Program-made: the position numbers and the translations under genes
The notes under the pieces: generated by a model
What the model saw: only the letters and a program-made list of their open reading frames with translations
Databases searched by the model: none
Told to the model about the DNA's origin: nothing
Shown: one piece after another, positions 26,166 to 35,360 of the stretch
How positions within the stretch are numbered: the stretch's first letter is position 1
Layout: every line of letters begins with the position of its first letter
NCBI RefSeq assembly: GCF_042657065.1
Contig: NZ_JBHSNF010000003.1
Coordinates: 372,001 to 436,000, forward strand
DNA from: Rhodanobacter ginsengisoli
GTDB taxonomy: Bacteria > Pseudomonadota > Gammaproteobacteria > Xanthomonadales > Rhodanobacteraceae
DNA: 64,000 nucleotides
Reading direction: 5' to 3'

Positions 26166-26179
26166 TGTAACCGTTTTCA
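26166..26179. promoter_or_regulatory. LacI-type operator in the mannoside divergent promoter
   Basis: TGTAACCGTTTTCA fits the dyad TGWAANCGNTTWCA exactly, the common form of LacI-family operators with a central CG. It lies between the divergent sugar MFS (start 26098) and GH92 (start 26261) genes and could control both. Its half-sites differ from the TGATAYCGRTAWCA-type sites elsewhere in the window, so another regulator, not encoded here, may use it. Confidence 0.65.
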
Positions 26180-26260
26180 TGCCTCTGCCAATCGCGCGGT
26201 GCAACATGCCGGTGCGCAGTGCTACCGTCAGCTTTTGCCCGGCCAGTGAAGAGACGCTCG

Positions 26261-28582
26261 ATGCCACGAATCAATCTCCTGTTCCTGCTGCCGCTGGCGC
26301 TCGCGCTCAGCGGCCCGGCGGCCGCGGCCACCGGTCACGCGACCGACGTCGATCCGCGCATCGGTACCGGCGGCGACGGCCACACCTTTCCCGGCGCCAC
26401 CGTGCCGTTCGGCATGATCCAGTTGTCGCCGGACACCGCGATGCCGGATTTCAGGCATGCGTACAAGTGGGCGGCCGGCTACCAATACGGCGACAGCAGC
26501 ATCATGGGTTTCTCGCATACGCACTTCTCCGGTTCCGGTCATTCGGATCTGGGCGACGTGCTGGTGATGCCGATCGCCGGCGCGGTGAAGCTCGATCCCG
26601 GTGATCCGGCCAAACCGGGCAGCGGCTACCGCTCGCGCTTTTCGCACGCCAGCGAAGTGGTGCAGGCGGGCTATTACGCGGTGACCCTGAGCGACTACGG
26701 CGTGCGCGCCGAACTCACCGCGGGACGCCGGATCGGCTGGCATCGCTACACGTTTCCCGCGAACCGGCCGGCGCACGTGCTGCTGGACCTGCGCCCGAGC
26801 ATCTACGACTACCCCGGCAAGGTGCTGTGGGCCAGCTTGCGTGTGCACACGGACGGCACGGTCACCGGCTGCCGTACCACGCGGGGCTGGGCGCCGGGGC
26901 GCGAGCTCTGCTTTGCGATGCGTTTCTCGCAGCCGATGCGCTCGCGCGAGCTGTACGACCGCGAGACCGATCTGCCCTACAAGGGCTTCAGCGGTCCCGG
27001 CCACCAGGCCGAGGATGCCGATGCGCAGAACGGCCGCGCGCTGGTCGGCGTGTTCGATTTCGGCAAGCTGAGGCAGCCGCTGGAAGTGAAGGTGGCGATC
27101 TCGCCGGTGAGTGCGGCGAACGCGGTGGCAAATCTCGATCAGGAGGGTTCGGGCTGGGATTTCGATGCCCGTCATGCCGAGGCCACGGCGGCATGGAACA
27201 AGGCGCTGGCGGTGATCGACGTCGATGCGCCGAAGCCGGCGCGCACGATGTTCTATACCGCGCTGTATCACGCGATGCTGTCGCCCACGCTGAGCATGGA
27301 CGTCAACGGCGACTACCGCGGCCCGGATCATGCGGTGCATCGGGCGCAGGGTTTCGAGTTCTACTCGACATGGTCGCTGTGGGACGTGTATCGCGCGCAG
27401 CAGCCGCTGATGGTGCTGCTCAATCCCGGCCACAGCACCGACTTCATCCGCTCGCTGATCGCTGCGCGCGAGGCCAGCCCGTTCGGCATCCTGCCGGTGT
27501 GGGCGTACCAGGGGCTGGAGACGTGGTGCATGATCGGCTACCACGCGGTGCCGGTGATCGCCGATGCGTACGTGAAGGGCGTGCGCGGCTTCGATGCGGA
27601 CGCGGCGCTGAGGGCCATGGTCGCCAGCGCCACCTACAAGCCGTACGGCGACCTGGGCGATTACATGAAGCTCGGTTACGTGCCGATCGACAAGGAGCCG
27701 GAGGCCGCGTCCAAGACGCTGGAATATGCCTACGACGACTGGTCGCTGGCGCAGATGGCCACGGCAATGGGGCGGACCGCGATCGCCGACACCTTCCGCA
27801 GGCGCGCGGCCAACTGGCGCAACACGTGGGATCCGAAGACCGGTTTCATGCGCGCCCGCCTGAGCGACGGCAAGTTTCGCGAACCGTTCGACCCGACCTT
27901 CGCCGGCTATGGCAGTGACTACACCGAAGGCAATGCGTGGCAATACTCCTGGTACGTGCCGCAGGACGTGCCCGGGCTGATCCAGGCGATGGGCGGCGAT
28001 GCGAAGTTCATCGCCAAGCTCGACCAGCTGTTCGACGTCAAGGTCGATGCCGCCCATTTCAAGAACGTCGAGGACATCACCGGCCTGATCGGCTGGTATG
28101 CGCACGGCAACGAGCCCAGTCACCACATCGCCTACCTCTACGACTATGCCGGCGCGCCGTGGAAGACCCAGCAGCGCCTGAAGCAGATCATGGACAGCCA
28201 GTACGCGCCGCGGCCGGATGGCCTGAGCGGCAACGACGACCTCGGCCAGATGTCGGCCTGGTACGTGTTCACCGCGCTGGGCTTCTATCCGGTGACGCCG
28301 GGCAGCGATGAGTACGCGATCGGCCGCCCGTTCGTGAAGCGCGCCACGCTGCATCTGGAGAACGGCCATACGTTCACGGTCAGCGCGTCGCCGCTCGACG
28401 ATGCGCATCCCTACGTGGGCAGGCTGACCCTGAACGGCCGGCCGCTGGATCGCCGCTGGCTGCATCACGCCGAGATTCTGGCCGGTGGCGAACTTCACTT
28501 CAGCATGCAGGTCGAGCCGGACCGGGCGCGCGGAAACGTGGCATCGGCGCGGGCGGCCCCGGCAGGAGGCGCCGGCCGCTGA
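26261..28582 (+). CDS. GH92 alpha-mannosidase, exported
   Basis: 773 residues with a signal peptide (INLLFLLPLALALSGPAAAA). GH92 hallmarks: VDPRIGTGGDGHTFPGATVPFGMIQLSPDT at the start of the mature enzyme, FSHTHFSGSG, EYAYDDWSLAQMA near residue 490, GNEPSHHIAYLYDYAG near 620 and NDDLGQMSAWYVFTALGFYPV near 655, covering the calcium site and catalytic acid. GH92 enzymes are calcium-dependent exo-alpha-mannosidases (mostly alpha-1,2) releasing mannose from N-glycans or mannan. It is divergent from the mannose import/isomerase/kinase operon. GAAGAG precedes the ATG at 26261. Linkage specificity cannot be read. Confidence 0.95.
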   Translation: MPRINLLFLLPLALALSGPAAAATGHATDVDPRIGTGGDGHTFPGATVPFGMIQLSPDTAMPDFRHAYKWAAGYQYGDSSIMGFSHTHFSGSGHSDLGDVLVMPIAGAVKLDPGDPAKPGSGYRSRFSHASEVVQAGYYAVTLSDYGVRAELTAGRRIGWHRYTFPANRPAHVLLDLRPSIYDYPGKVLWASLRVHTDGTVTGCRTTRGWAPGRELCFAMRFSQPMRSRELYDRETDLPYKGFSGPGHQAEDADAQNGRALVGVFDFGKLRQPLEVKVAISPVSAANAVANLDQEGSGWDFDARHAEATAAWNKALAVIDVDAPKPARTMFYTALYHAMLSPTLSMDVNGDYRGPDHAVHRAQGFEFYSTWSLWDVYRAQQPLMVLLNPGHSTDFIRSLIAAREASPFGILPVWAYQGLETWCMIGYHAVPVIADAYVKGVRGFDADAALRAMVASATYKPYGDLGDYMKLGYVPIDKEPEAASKTLEYAYDDWSLAQMATAMGRTAIADTFRRRAANWRNTWDPKTGFMRARLSDGKFREPFDPTFAGYGSDYTEGNAWQYSWYVPQDVPGLIQAMGGDAKFIAKLDQLFDVKVDAAHFKNVEDITGLIGWYAHGNEPSHHIAYLYDYAGAPWKTQQRLKQIMDSQYAPRPDGLSGNDDLGQMSAWYVFTALGFYPVTPGSDEYAIGRPFVKRATLHLENGHTFTVSASPLDDAHPYVGRLTLNGRPLDRRWLHHAEILAGGELHFSMQVEPDRARGNVASARAAPAGGAGR

Positions 28583-28673
28583 GCGCTACGCGGTCAGCCG
28601 CGGACAAGCGACGAAAACATGCCAGAATGATCCGGTCCCTATCCACGAAGAGTCCGCCCATGCGGCATGCGGC

Positions 28674-30455
28674 ATGAAAATCAGGGGCATCTTTCGCTGG
28701 CGCACCGCGGGCTTGCTGCTGGCCATCCTGATCATCGTCGGCCTGCCCTATCTGGTGACGCGGATCAGTACCCGCGACACCTTGCGGGCCAACGCCTGGG
28801 TCAACCATTCGACCGTGGTGAAATCGCTCGCCTACCAGATCGCCTATGTCGTGCACGACAGCGAGGCGGCGAGTTACCGGCTGCTGGCCGGCGATGCCGA
28901 TGAGGCCACCCGGCGTCGCGCCGGGCATGCCGGCACGGAAGTCCCCACGCTGCTGCGGCAACTGCGCATGACGACCCGTGACAACCCCGATCAGCAAACG
29001 CTGATCGGATCGTTGGGAAACAGCGTCGCCGGTCACCTCACGCTGATGAACCAGGCGCTCGTGCGCTTGCAGCAGAACAATGTCCCGGGCGCGCGGCAGT
29101 CGCTGCGCGATGCCGACGACCTGTTCGGCATCGATGCCCAGATCACCAGCATCGTGCAGAACGAGCAAAACCTGCTGAGTGCCCGGCAGGCGGCGGCCTC
29201 CCGGCAGACCTCCAACAACCGGCTGGTGCTGACGATCACCGCGCTGGCGCAGCTGGTGTTGCTGGCGATCATCGTGATTGCCTCCGAGCGGCAGATCGGC
29301 CAGCGGCAACAGGCGGAAAGCCGCGAGGGTCGCGCGGTGCAGCGTTCCCGCCTGATCTTCCAGGCGGTGCGCGAACCGATCGCGCTATTCGATGCGAACC
29401 TGAACAGCCTGCTGGTAAACAATGCCTTCAGTGAACTGTACGGCGGCGACCTGCAGCAGCAGTCGAAGCCGCTGGAGGAGATCGGCAACGGCGCCTGGAG
29501 CGACAGCATGCTGCTGCAGCGGCTCAGGGACGTGTTGCTGCGCGATCGCGAGCTGTGGGATTACGACACCGTGCAGCGCACCGTCGATGGCCTGGATCGG
29601 CACGTGGTGATCAATGCGCGCCGGCTGCAGCAGCAGGACAGCGACGAACTGGCCCTGCTGGTGACGGTGAGCGACGTCACCGTGCGCGCGCTGGCCGAGC
29701 AGAAGGTGAACGAGCTCAATCGCCAGCTCGAGGGCAAGGTCAGCCAGATCTCGGACATCAACCGTGAACTGGAGGCGTTCAGTTATTCGGTGTCGCATGA
29801 CCTGCGCGCGCCGCTGCGCCATGTTTCGGGCTTCGTGCGCAAGCTGGAGCAGCATCTGGGCGACCGCATCGACGACAAGGCCGGCCACTACATCGAGGTC
29901 ATCGGCAGTTCGGCCCAGCGCATGGCCCAGCTGATCGACGACCTGCTGGTGTTCTCACGGCTGGGACGCGGCCCGCTGCGCCTGCAGGCCGTGGACATGC
30001 AGTCGGTGGTCGAGGAGGCGCGTGCGCTGGCCGAGTCGGGTCTGGAGGGGCGGCGTATCGTATGGACCGTCGCCGCGTTGCCGATGGTCATCGGCGATGC
30101 GAACATGCTGCGGACGGTATGGCAGAACCTGCTCGGCAATGCGGTGAAGTACACCGGCCAGTGTGAGGTGGCGCGCATCGAGGTAAGCGTGCGGCAGGGC
30201 CCAAAGGGCGACTATGAATTCACGGTGGCCGACAATGGCGCCGGTTTCGACATGCAGTATGCGGACAAGCTGTTCGGCGTATTCCAGCGCCTGCATCGCG
30301 CGTCGGAATTTCCCGGCAACGGCATCGGCCTGGCGAATGTTCGACGGATCGTGGCTCGCCATGGCGGTCGCGTCTGGGCCGAGGGCGAACCCGGGAAGGG
30401 TGCCCGTTTCCATTTTTCGCTGCCGGCCACCGATACGGCCGGGGCAAGTACCTGA
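28674..30455 (+). CDS. Sensor histidine kinase with CHASE3-like and PAS domains
   Basis: 593 residues. An N-terminal helix (TAGLLLAILIIVGLPYLV) and a second near residue 185 (LVLTITALAQLVLLAIIVIAS) bracket a helical CHASE3-like periplasmic region. A PAS domain (IFQAVREPIALFDANLNSLLVNNAFSELYGG) precedes a coiled segment and a phytochrome-kinase-like HisKA, SYSVSHDLRAPLRHVSGF, with His375. NLLGNAVKYT, ADNGAGFDMQYADKLFGVFQRLH and GNGIGLANV complete the ATPase domain. It is followed by a single-domain receiver ten bases downstream. The signal is unknown. It follows GH92 by 91 bases. Confidence 0.9.
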   Translation: MKIRGIFRWRTAGLLLAILIIVGLPYLVTRISTRDTLRANAWVNHSTVVKSLAYQIAYVVHDSEAASYRLLAGDADEATRRRAGHAGTEVPTLLRQLRMTTRDNPDQQTLIGSLGNSVAGHLTLMNQALVRLQQNNVPGARQSLRDADDLFGIDAQITSIVQNEQNLLSARQAAASRQTSNNRLVLTITALAQLVLLAIIVIASERQIGQRQQAESREGRAVQRSRLIFQAVREPIALFDANLNSLLVNNAFSELYGGDLQQQSKPLEEIGNGAWSDSMLLQRLRDVLLRDRELWDYDTVQRTVDGLDRHVVINARRLQQQDSDELALLVTVSDVTVRALAEQKVNELNRQLEGKVSQISDINRELEAFSYSVSHDLRAPLRHVSGFVRKLEQHLGDRIDDKAGHYIEVIGSSAQRMAQLIDDLLVFSRLGRGPLRLQAVDMQSVVEEARALAESGLEGRRIVWTVAALPMVIGDANMLRTVWQNLLGNAVKYTGQCEVARIEVSVRQGPKGDYEFTVADNGAGFDMQYADKLFGVFQRLHRASEFPGNGIGLANVRRIVARHGGRVWAEGEPGKGARFHFSLPATDTAGAST

Positions 30456-30464
30456 GAGTCGAGC

Positions 30465-30911
30465 ATGAACGGGAAAGAGTTGCGCACCATCCTGCTGGTG
30501 GAAGACAGCATGGCCGATGCGGAGATGGCGCTGGACGCGCTGCGCGAGGCGCATCTGGCCAACCCGGTGGTGCACGTGGAGGACGGCGTCGAGTGCATGG
30601 ACTACCTGCATGCGCGTGGCGCGTGGGCGTCGCGCGCGCCGGGATATCCGGCGGTGGTGCTGCTGGACATCAAGATGCCGCGCATGAACGGGCTGGATGT
30701 GCTCACCCACATGCGTGCCGATGAGCGGATGCGGCGGATTCCGGTGGTGATCCTGTCCTCGTCGAACGAGGAAAGCGACCTGGCGCGCAGCTGGGACCTG
30801 GGCGCCAACGCCTATGTGATCAAACCGGTCGACGTGGATCAGTTCTTCGATGCGGTGCGTACGCTGGGGCAGTTCTGGGCGGTACTCAACGAAGCGCCCG
30901 AGCGGGATTGA
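30465..30911 (+). CDS. Single-domain response regulator (Rcp1-like)
   Basis: 148 residues, a receiver only: ILLVEDSMADAEMALDALRE, acceptor Asp in VVLLDIKMPRMNGLDVL, SSSNEESDLARSWDLGANAYVIKPVD. The long alpha4-beta5 insertion and the VEDS start are typical of Rcp1-type partners of phytochrome-like kinases. With no output domain it should act as a phosphate shuttle or by binding another protein. It is sandwiched between two kinases, consistent with a phosphorelay. Confidence 0.92.
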   Translation: MNGKELRTILLVEDSMADAEMALDALREAHLANPVVHVEDGVECMDYLHARGAWASRAPGYPAVVLLDIKMPRMNGLDVLTHMRADERMRRIPVVILSSSNEESDLARSWDLGANAYVIKPVDVDQFFDAVRTLGQFWAVLNEAPERD

Positions 30912-31013
30912 TGATGTCATGATGTCGTTCCAGCAGTGGAATGCGCCGGTCTGTTGCAGCTCGCACGAGCGACGGGTGCCAGGATGAACGCGAGAGGAGT
31001 CGAGGGAAACAAC

Positions 31014-32591
31014 ATGCCAAACCGACCGCGTCCAACCATGCCGACCATCCGCGTGCTGCAGGTCGAGGACAGTGAGCTCGATGCCGAACTGGTGCTGGCC
31101 GAGCTGGATGCCGATGGCATCACTTATGAGGTGCGGCTGGTCGATGACGAGGCGCGCTTCATCGCGGCGCTGGACGATTTCGATCCCCACATCGTGCTGT
31201 CCGATCTCAGCATGCCCGGCTTTTCCGGCCAGCGCGCGCTGGAACTCTTGCGCAAGCGCGACGAGGATCTTCCGTTCATCTTCGTTTCCGCCACGCTGGG
31301 CGAAGAGGCGGCGATCGAGGCACTGCGCAATGGCGCCACCGATTACATCCTGAAGCAGAATCCGGCACGGCTGGCCAGCGCGGTGCGTCGGGCGATGGCC
31401 GAGGCCGACGCGCGGCGAACCAGTCGCCGATCGGAGGCCGAATTGATCCGTGCACAGCGTTTCGAGAGCCTGGCGATGCTGGCCGGTGGCCTCAGCCACG
31501 ATCTGCGCAATCTGCTGCAGCCGCTGCTGCTGGCCGGTGACAGCCTGCAGGATTACCAGGACGATCCGCGCCTGGCCCGGCTGGGCAAGTTGGTGCGCGA
31601 TTGCGGCAAGCGCGGCCTGGACATGGTGCAGTCGATGCTGTCGTTCGCCAGTGGCGCGCGCCGTGCGGAACAGGTGCGGCTGGGCGCGCTGATCAATGCC
31701 TTCGATCTGCTGATGCAGGGCAGCGTGCCGCGCTCGGTGACGATGGAACTGGCCATCGAAGATCCGGAGCTGTCGTTCGAGGGCAACCACACCGAGTTGC
31801 AGCAGTGCCTGCTCAATCTCTGCCTCAACGCGATCCAGGCGATGCCCGAGGGCGGCAAGCTGCGCATCGAGACGTCGCAGAAGCAGCTGCCCGAGGATTT
31901 CTTTCTGGCGGAGGAGCAGCCGCGGCCGGGCAGTTACCTGTGCATCAGCGTGGTCGACAACGGCCCGGGCATGGATCAGGCGGTGCTGGAACGCTTGTTC
32001 GAGCCCTTCTTCACCACCAAGGAGGCCGGTACCGGGCTCGGTCTGCTGTCATGCCAGCGGATCGTCGCCAGTCACGGCGGGGTGATGCGGGTGGACAGCC
32101 AGCCAGGTCGTGGCACGCGCTTCGATCTGCACATCCCGCTCGATGAGCTGGTTGCCGACGATACCCAACTCGACAGCCTCGAGGGTCTGGAGGGTGCTGC
32201 CGAGCGCGTGCTGGTGGTGGTCGAGGAGGCGGGTCAGCTGTCCATACTGAGCGACACCCTGGGTGCCTATGGCTATCAGGCCCACGCCAGCCAGAGCGGC
32301 ACCGCCGCACTGCAATGGATCGAGGCGGGCGGCCTGCCCGACCTGGTGGTGCTGGATGCGGACATGAACCTGTTCACCGGCGTGCGCACGCTGGCGGCGT
32401 TGATCGAGCATGGCTACAAGCGCGCGGTGATCCTGCTGGCCCGTCCGGGCGAGGCACCGGACCTGCACGAGTTGCCGCCACTGGAGCACCTCTACGTGAT
32501 CGACAAGCCGGTCACTACCCAGGTGCTGCTGCGTACGCTGCGCAAGGCCGTGCGGGCGGTCGCCGATGGCAGCAGCAAGGATCCTGCATAG
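31014..32591 (+). CDS. Hybrid receiver-histidine kinase-receiver protein
   Basis: 525 residues without membrane helices. The N-terminal receiver (VLQVEDSELDAELVLAEL, acceptor Asp in HIVLSDLSMPGFSG) is joined to a HisKA domain GGLSHDLRNLLQPLLL with His162, then CLNLCLNAIQAM, VVDNGPGMD and EAGTGLGLLSCQRIV. A second receiver-like domain follows from about residue 400, with LVVLDADMNLFTG keeping the Asp but lacking a clear acidic pair in beta1 (VLVVVEEAGQ). GAGGGA six bases before ATG 31014 fixes the start. It probably takes phosphate from or gives it to the receiver gene just upstream. Confidence 0.88.
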   Translation: MPNRPRPTMPTIRVLQVEDSELDAELVLAELDADGITYEVRLVDDEARFIAALDDFDPHIVLSDLSMPGFSGQRALELLRKRDEDLPFIFVSATLGEEAAIEALRNGATDYILKQNPARLASAVRRAMAEADARRTSRRSEAELIRAQRFESLAMLAGGLSHDLRNLLQPLLLAGDSLQDYQDDPRLARLGKLVRDCGKRGLDMVQSMLSFASGARRAEQVRLGALINAFDLLMQGSVPRSVTMELAIEDPELSFEGNHTELQQCLLNLCLNAIQAMPEGGKLRIETSQKQLPEDFFLAEEQPRPGSYLCISVVDNGPGMDQAVLERLFEPFFTTKEAGTGLGLLSCQRIVASHGGVMRVDSQPGRGTRFDLHIPLDELVADDTQLDSLEGLEGAAERVLVVVEEAGQLSILSDTLGAYGYQAHASQSGTAALQWIEAGGLPDLVVLDADMNLFTGVRTLAALIEHGYKRAVILLARPGEAPDLHELPPLEHLYVIDKPVTTQVLLRTLRKAVRAVADGSSKDPA

Positions 32592-32694
32592 GCGCAGGGC
32601 TTGCTCCGCCACCACCTGCATGACCACCTGGGCAGAGTTCCGCGCCACCTCGGCTGATCCGATACCGCGAGGGTACGGTCTTGCTGCTCGCGTG

Positions 32695-34095
32695 TCAGTC
32701 GATGCCGAGCTTTTTCAGCTTGTAGCGCAGCGCGCGGAAGGTGATGCCGAGTTTCCGGGCGGCCGCGGTCTTGTTGTAGCGCGATTCCTCCAGCGCCTTG
32801 ACGATGGCGGTGCGCTCGAGGTTGCTGATGTAGTCGTCCAGCCCGCCGTTCGCACTGGTGGTCGACGGTGCGACGGCCGGCGCCGCGTCATGACCCGATG
32901 CCGACGCCGCTGCATCGGAGCCGCTGCGCATGCTGCGCTTTGGCAGCATCAGGTCGAAGGCGTCGATATTCGCGCCGTCGCACATCGCCATTGCACGTTC
33001 GAGGATATTTTCCAGCTCGCGCACGTTGCCGGGGAAGTCATAGGCTTCCAGCGCGTCGCGAGCCGCCGGCGAGAGCTGGCCGATGCTTTCGCCGCTCTTG
33101 CCGGCCAGCGCCTTCAGGATGAACGCGGCCAGCTGCGGCACGTCGCCGCGACGCTCGCGCAGCGGCGGCACGCGCAGTTCGATCACGTTGATGCGATAGA
33201 ACAGATCCTGGCGGAACTGGCCCTGCTCGACCAGTTGGCCGAGGTTCTTGTGGGTCGCGGACAGGATGCGCACGTCGACCGGGATCTCGTCGCGGCCACC
33301 GATCGGGCGCACCGCTTTTTCCTGGATCGCGCGCAGCAGCTTCACCTGCATGTGCAGCGGCAGCTCGGCGACCTCGTCCAGGAACAGGGTGCCGCCTTGG
33401 GCGGCCTGGAACAGGCCCTCCTTGTCGGCGCCGGCACCGGTGAAGCTGCCCTTGCGATGGCCGAAGAACTCGCTTTCCATCAGCTCCGACGGAATCGCGC
33501 CGCAGTTGACCGGCACGAACGGACCGCTGGCGCGCGGGCCCTGTTCGTGGATCAGACGGGCCACCAGTTCCTTGCCCACGCCCGATTCACCGGCGATGTA
33601 GACCGGCGCCTGGTTGCGCGCCAGCTTGCCGATGGTGGCGCGTACCTGCTGCATCGCGGGCGAGTCGCCGATCAGGCGTTCGCTGGAATCGCCGGCCTTC
33701 GCCGCGGCGGCGCCGTCGCGTTTTTCCTCGGCCAGGCGCAGGGCGGTGCGCACCAGGCCCCGCAGCATCTGGATGTCGACCGGTTTGGAGACGAAGTCGA
33801 AGGCGCCCGCCTTCAGCGCGTTCACGGCGGCATCGACGTTGCCGTAGGCGGTGATCATCGCCACCGGGGTATCCGGGCTGTTCTCGGCGATCAGTTCGAT
33901 GATTTCCTGACCGTTGCCGTCGGGCAGCCGCATGTCGGTGAAGCACAGGTCGAAGCTGCGTTCGGCCAGCGCGCGGCGCGCTTCGGCCACGGTGCCAACG
34001 GCTTCGACCTGGAGATCCATCCGCCCCAGCGTGATGGTCAACAGTTCTCGGATGTCACGTTCGTCGTCAATGACCAGGACGGTCTGCAGGCTCAT
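32695..34095 (-). CDS. pilR: Type IV pilus sigma-54 response regulator PilR
   Basis: 466 residues: receiver (VLVIDDERDIRELLTITLG, Asp in LCFTDMRLPDGNG), AAA+ domain with Walker A GESGVGKE, the contact loop GSFTGA and LFLDEVAELPLHMQVKLLRAIQE, and a Fis-type DNA-binding end (YNKTAAARKLGITFRALRYKLKK). The GSFTGAGADKEGLFQAAQGG and EKAVRPIGG wording matches PilR of Pseudomonas and Xanthomonas. PilR activates pilA from a sigma-54 promoter after phosphorylation by PilS. Its expected partner pilS is not adjacent but ends 24 kb away at 58445, and no pilA, pilB or pilC follows. Confidence 0.92.
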   Translation of the reverse strand: MSLQTVLVIDDERDIRELLTITLGRMDLQVEAVGTVAEARRALAERSFDLCFTDMRLPDGNGQEIIELIAENSPDTPVAMITAYGNVDAAVNALKAGAFDFVSKPVDIQMLRGLVRTALRLAEEKRDGAAAAKAGDSSERLIGDSPAMQQVRATIGKLARNQAPVYIAGESGVGKELVARLIHEQGPRASGPFVPVNCGAIPSELMESEFFGHRKGSFTGAGADKEGLFQAAQGGTLFLDEVAELPLHMQVKLLRAIQEKAVRPIGGRDEIPVDVRILSATHKNLGQLVEQGQFRQDLFYRINVIELRVPPLRERRGDVPQLAAFILKALAGKSGESIGQLSPAARDALEAYDFPGNVRELENILERAMAMCDGANIDAFDLMLPKRSMRSGSDAAASASGHDAAPAVAPSTTSANGGLDDYISNLERTAIVKALEESRYNKTAAARKLGITFRALRYKLKKLGID

Positions 34096-34211
34096 GGCAC
34101 GTCGCGTGGCTGGTAAGGACGAAGAGGATACCCGTCGGTGCTTTCAAGAGCAAAGCGTGCGGCGGCGGGGCTGCGGTGGTGCCGGGGCTGGCCATGCGTG
34201 CGCTCCCCGGG

Positions 34212-35288
34212 CTATCGGCCGAGTTTCCGATCGAAGAAGCGGACGATGACCCGGTAGGCCTCGCGCGATTCGGGCAGTTCCGGATCGGAGAAGAACGAGT
34301 GCCACATGCCGTCCCAGACGTGCAGTTCGGCGTCGACGCCCGCCGCGCTGAGCAGGCGCTGGCTCTGGATCACCGAACTCAGCGTGAAATCGCGGGTGCC
34401 GGTGATCAGCAGGGTGGGCGGGAACTTCGCCAGCAGGGCAGGGGAATTCGCCGGGAATGCCAGCGGATCGCCGACCTTCGCCTGGCGGAAGTAGGGCAGG
34501 TCGGCCAGCTTGAGCGGCTTCGCCGTCAGCGGATCCCCGTTCAGTGCCGGCGCCATGTAGGTGGAGTCACCGCCCATGTCGGTGACCGACCCGCAGAAGG
34601 TACCGATCGCGCCGGGCACCGGCAGCTTCCTGGCGATGATCCAGGCCACCGCTTCGCCGGTCAGCACGCCACCGGCGGAACAGCCGTAGATGCCGATGTT
34701 CCGCGCTGGATACTGCTTGAGCAGGGCGCGGTAGACCGCGGCGACATCCTCGCTGGCCGCGGGGAAGACGTGCTCCGGGCCCTGGCGGTAGTCCACGCTG
34801 ACCACCTCGATCCCGCCCAGGCTGGCGATCGGGATCGATTCCACCAGCCCCCCGCTGCCGGCGCCCCACAGAAAGGCGCCGCCGTGCAGGTTGATCAGCA
34901 CGCGCTTGCGCTGTCGGGCCGCGATGCCCCGGGCGGGCATGATCACCTGGGTCGGGACGCCGCCGATGCGGCGGTTCCCGATCCTGACCGGGTAGAGCCG
35001 CCGCATGCGCTCGGCCCGGTCGCTGTTGATCCTGTCGTAGTAGCTGCGGCTGTCCGCGATCGGCCCCGCCAGCGGCGGGGCATGGCGCCCCTGCTCGAGG
35101 ACGCGCTGGAACATCTGGCGCGCCTGTGGCGAGGCGTAACTCGAATACGGCACCGTGAAAGCCGGAATGTGCGCATTGCCCTGGCGGTCGACGCCCGCCC
35201 GTTCGGTGGCGGCAAGGGCCGACACGCTGAGCAGCCAGCCGGCGAGCAGGGCGAGTCGCTGCCATCGTGGGGGACTTTTCAGTTCCAT
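34212..35288 (-). CDS. Secreted HSL-type alpha/beta-hydrolase (esterase)
   Basis: 358 residues. A signal peptide (RLALLAGWLLSVSALA) leads to a hormone-sensitive-lipase-like fold: oxyanion motif LINLHGGAFLWG near residue 145, nucleophile elbow GCSAGG near residue 205 and the C-terminal His in DGMWHSFF. The pattern is that of carbohydrate or acetyl esterases. GGGAGA about nine bases before ATG 35288 supports this start over an ATG 72 bases upstream that would hide the signal peptide. It is last in the MFS-GH65-esterase operon, so it probably de-esterifies the same glycan. Confidence 0.85.
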   Translation of the reverse strand: MELKSPPRWQRLALLAGWLLSVSALAATERAGVDRQGNAHIPAFTVPYSSYASPQARQMFQRVLEQGRHAPPLAGPIADSRSYYDRINSDRAERMRRLYPVRIGNRRIGGVPTQVIMPARGIAARQRKRVLINLHGGAFLWGAGSGGLVESIPIASLGGIEVVSVDYRQGPEHVFPAASEDVAAVYRALLKQYPARNIGIYGCSAGGVLTGEAVAWIIARKLPVPGAIGTFCGSVTDMGGDSTYMAPALNGDPLTAKPLKLADLPYFRQAKVGDPLAFPANSPALLAKFPPTLLITGTRDFTLSSVIQSQRLLSAAGVDAELHVWDGMWHSFFSDPELPESREAYRVIVRFFDRKLGR

Positions 35289-35360
35289 GGAGTATCTCCC
35301 TGGCATGCCGGCTTCAGGCAAGGGTGAAAGATTCCGGTTGTCCGGCGCGGTCATGGGCAT

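Noticed and set aside
34096..34211. Insertion-site direct repeats at the edges of the pilS-pilR island
   Set aside because: Compared with 58341-58444 by eye; only short GC-rich similarities, no convincing duplication.
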